A DNA stretch of 14,232 nucleotides from contig JAOPVM010000231.1 of NCBI GenBank assembly GCA_025966215.1, positions 1 through 14,232 on the forward strand, read 5' to 3'. This stretch comes from Klenkia sp. GTDB lineage: Bacteria; Actinomycetota; Actinomycetes; Mycobacteriales; Geodermatophilaceae. Below, in pieces: positions 14,022 through 14,232 of the stretch (positions are counted from its first letter, which is position 1; every line of letters starts with the position of its first letter). The notes under the pieces are model-generated. The model saw only the letters and a program-made list of their open reading frames with translations, was not told the origin of the DNA and did no database searches. The position numbers were made by a program, and so were the translations under genes.

Positions 14022-14178
14022 GTCGCAGGTGTGGCGTCGGACTCACTGCTTCCCGACGTGCGGTCGGTGGCGCGCCCGGGGTACCGCAGGTGCGCGACCG
14101 TGCTCAGCGGATGGCAACGGGGCAGGTCAGCGGGCCATACCGTCGCCGTCGACCACCCCGTGATCTGAGGAGAAGACC

Positions 14179-14232
14179 ATGCGTTTGTCCACGCGTAACC
14201 AGCTCGCCGGCACCGTCACCGAGATCAACGTC
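14179..14232 (+). CDS. Molybdopterin-binding (Mop/TOBE) protein, N-terminal 18 codons
   Basis: ATG 14179 opens MRLSTRNQLAGTVTEINV, which closely matches the first beta-strand of Mop/TOBE domain proteins (typically M-x-x-S-x-R-N-Q-L-x-G-T-V). These small proteins bind molybdate or tungstate, either as stand-alone storage/delivery proteins of about 70 residues or as tandem domains. A GAGGAGAAG Shine-Dalgarno lies a few bases upstream and supports the start. The gene runs off the window, so length and neighbours (for example modABC) cannot be seen. It is divergent from the aldehyde dehydrogenase. Confidence 0.75.
   Translation, partial: MRLSTRNQLAGTVTEINV

Noticed and set aside
12301..14046. 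581-codon minus-strand frame overlapping the aldehyde dehydrogenase
   Set aside because: It is a frame-shifted reading of the ALDH gene, dominated by Arg/Pro/His, with no recognisable domain.
12363..14168. 601-codon plus-strand frame opposite the aldehyde dehydrogenase
   Set aside because: It is antisense to a gene with a complete catalytic set; the translation is Gly/Val/Ala/Asp/His-rich low-complexity sequence without family motifs.
1..14232. tRNA or rRNA genes, CRISPR arrays, insertion sequences, phage genes
   Set aside because: I saw no cloverleaf with a CCA-proximal arm pattern, no regularly spaced direct repeats, no transposase motifs and no terminal inverted repeats with target duplications.

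Overview
This window looks like chromosomal DNA of a high-GC actinobacterium. Coding frames are almost saturated with G or C at third positions, more than half of the genes start with GTG, and the neighbourhood (OmpR-type two-component pair, orphan FetB-like permease, DUF347 membrane protein, Mop/TOBE protein) fits that phylum. A more exact placement is not supported by the sequence alone.

Region 1 (1-5295) is a catabolic-looking locus built around a divergent LysR regulator. Leftward run LysR (1354-2277), a muconate-lactonizing-type enolase-superfamily enzyme (206-1309) and the first 59 codons of a thiolase (1-177, cut by the window edge). Rightward run a long-form cyclase/metal-hydrolase family protein (2364-3434), an SDR dehydrogenase (3444-4148) and a second enolase-superfamily enzyme of the mandelate-racemase type (4156-5295). 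Between the two divergent units lies a 23-bp dyad with exact T-N11-A LysR-box geometry (2289-2311). A reasonable inference is that an inducer-responsive LysR controls degradation of a cyclic or hydroxylated organic acid, ending in thiolytic release of acetyl-CoA. The substrate cannot be read from sequence.

Region 2 (5296-7688) holds a weakly supported small Cys-rich ORF (minus strand), a TetR regulator (5825-6481), a gene-poor gap and a DUF347/COG4705-type multi-pass membrane protein (6858-7688).

Region 3 (7794-11162) is a decayed junction followed by an intact operon. A response-regulator gene that stops making sense after about 72 codons (7794-8010) converges on a frameshifted, 5'-truncated undecaprenyl-diphosphatase (UppP) pseudogene (8066-8360). 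A perfect 7-bp hairpin sits between them. To the right, transcribed leftward, are an OmpR-family response regulator, a sensor kinase overlapping it by 4 bp, and a DedA-family membrane protein. With the UppP relic downstream, the order RR-HK-DedA-(UppP) suggests an ancestral envelope or lipid-carrier operon that has lost its last gene.

Region 4 (11426-14232) holds an orphan FetB/UPF0014 permease, an aldehyde dehydrogenase transcribed leftward with a strong 13-bp terminator hairpin, and, divergent from it, the first 18 codons of a Mop/TOBE molybdate-binding protein that runs off the right edge.
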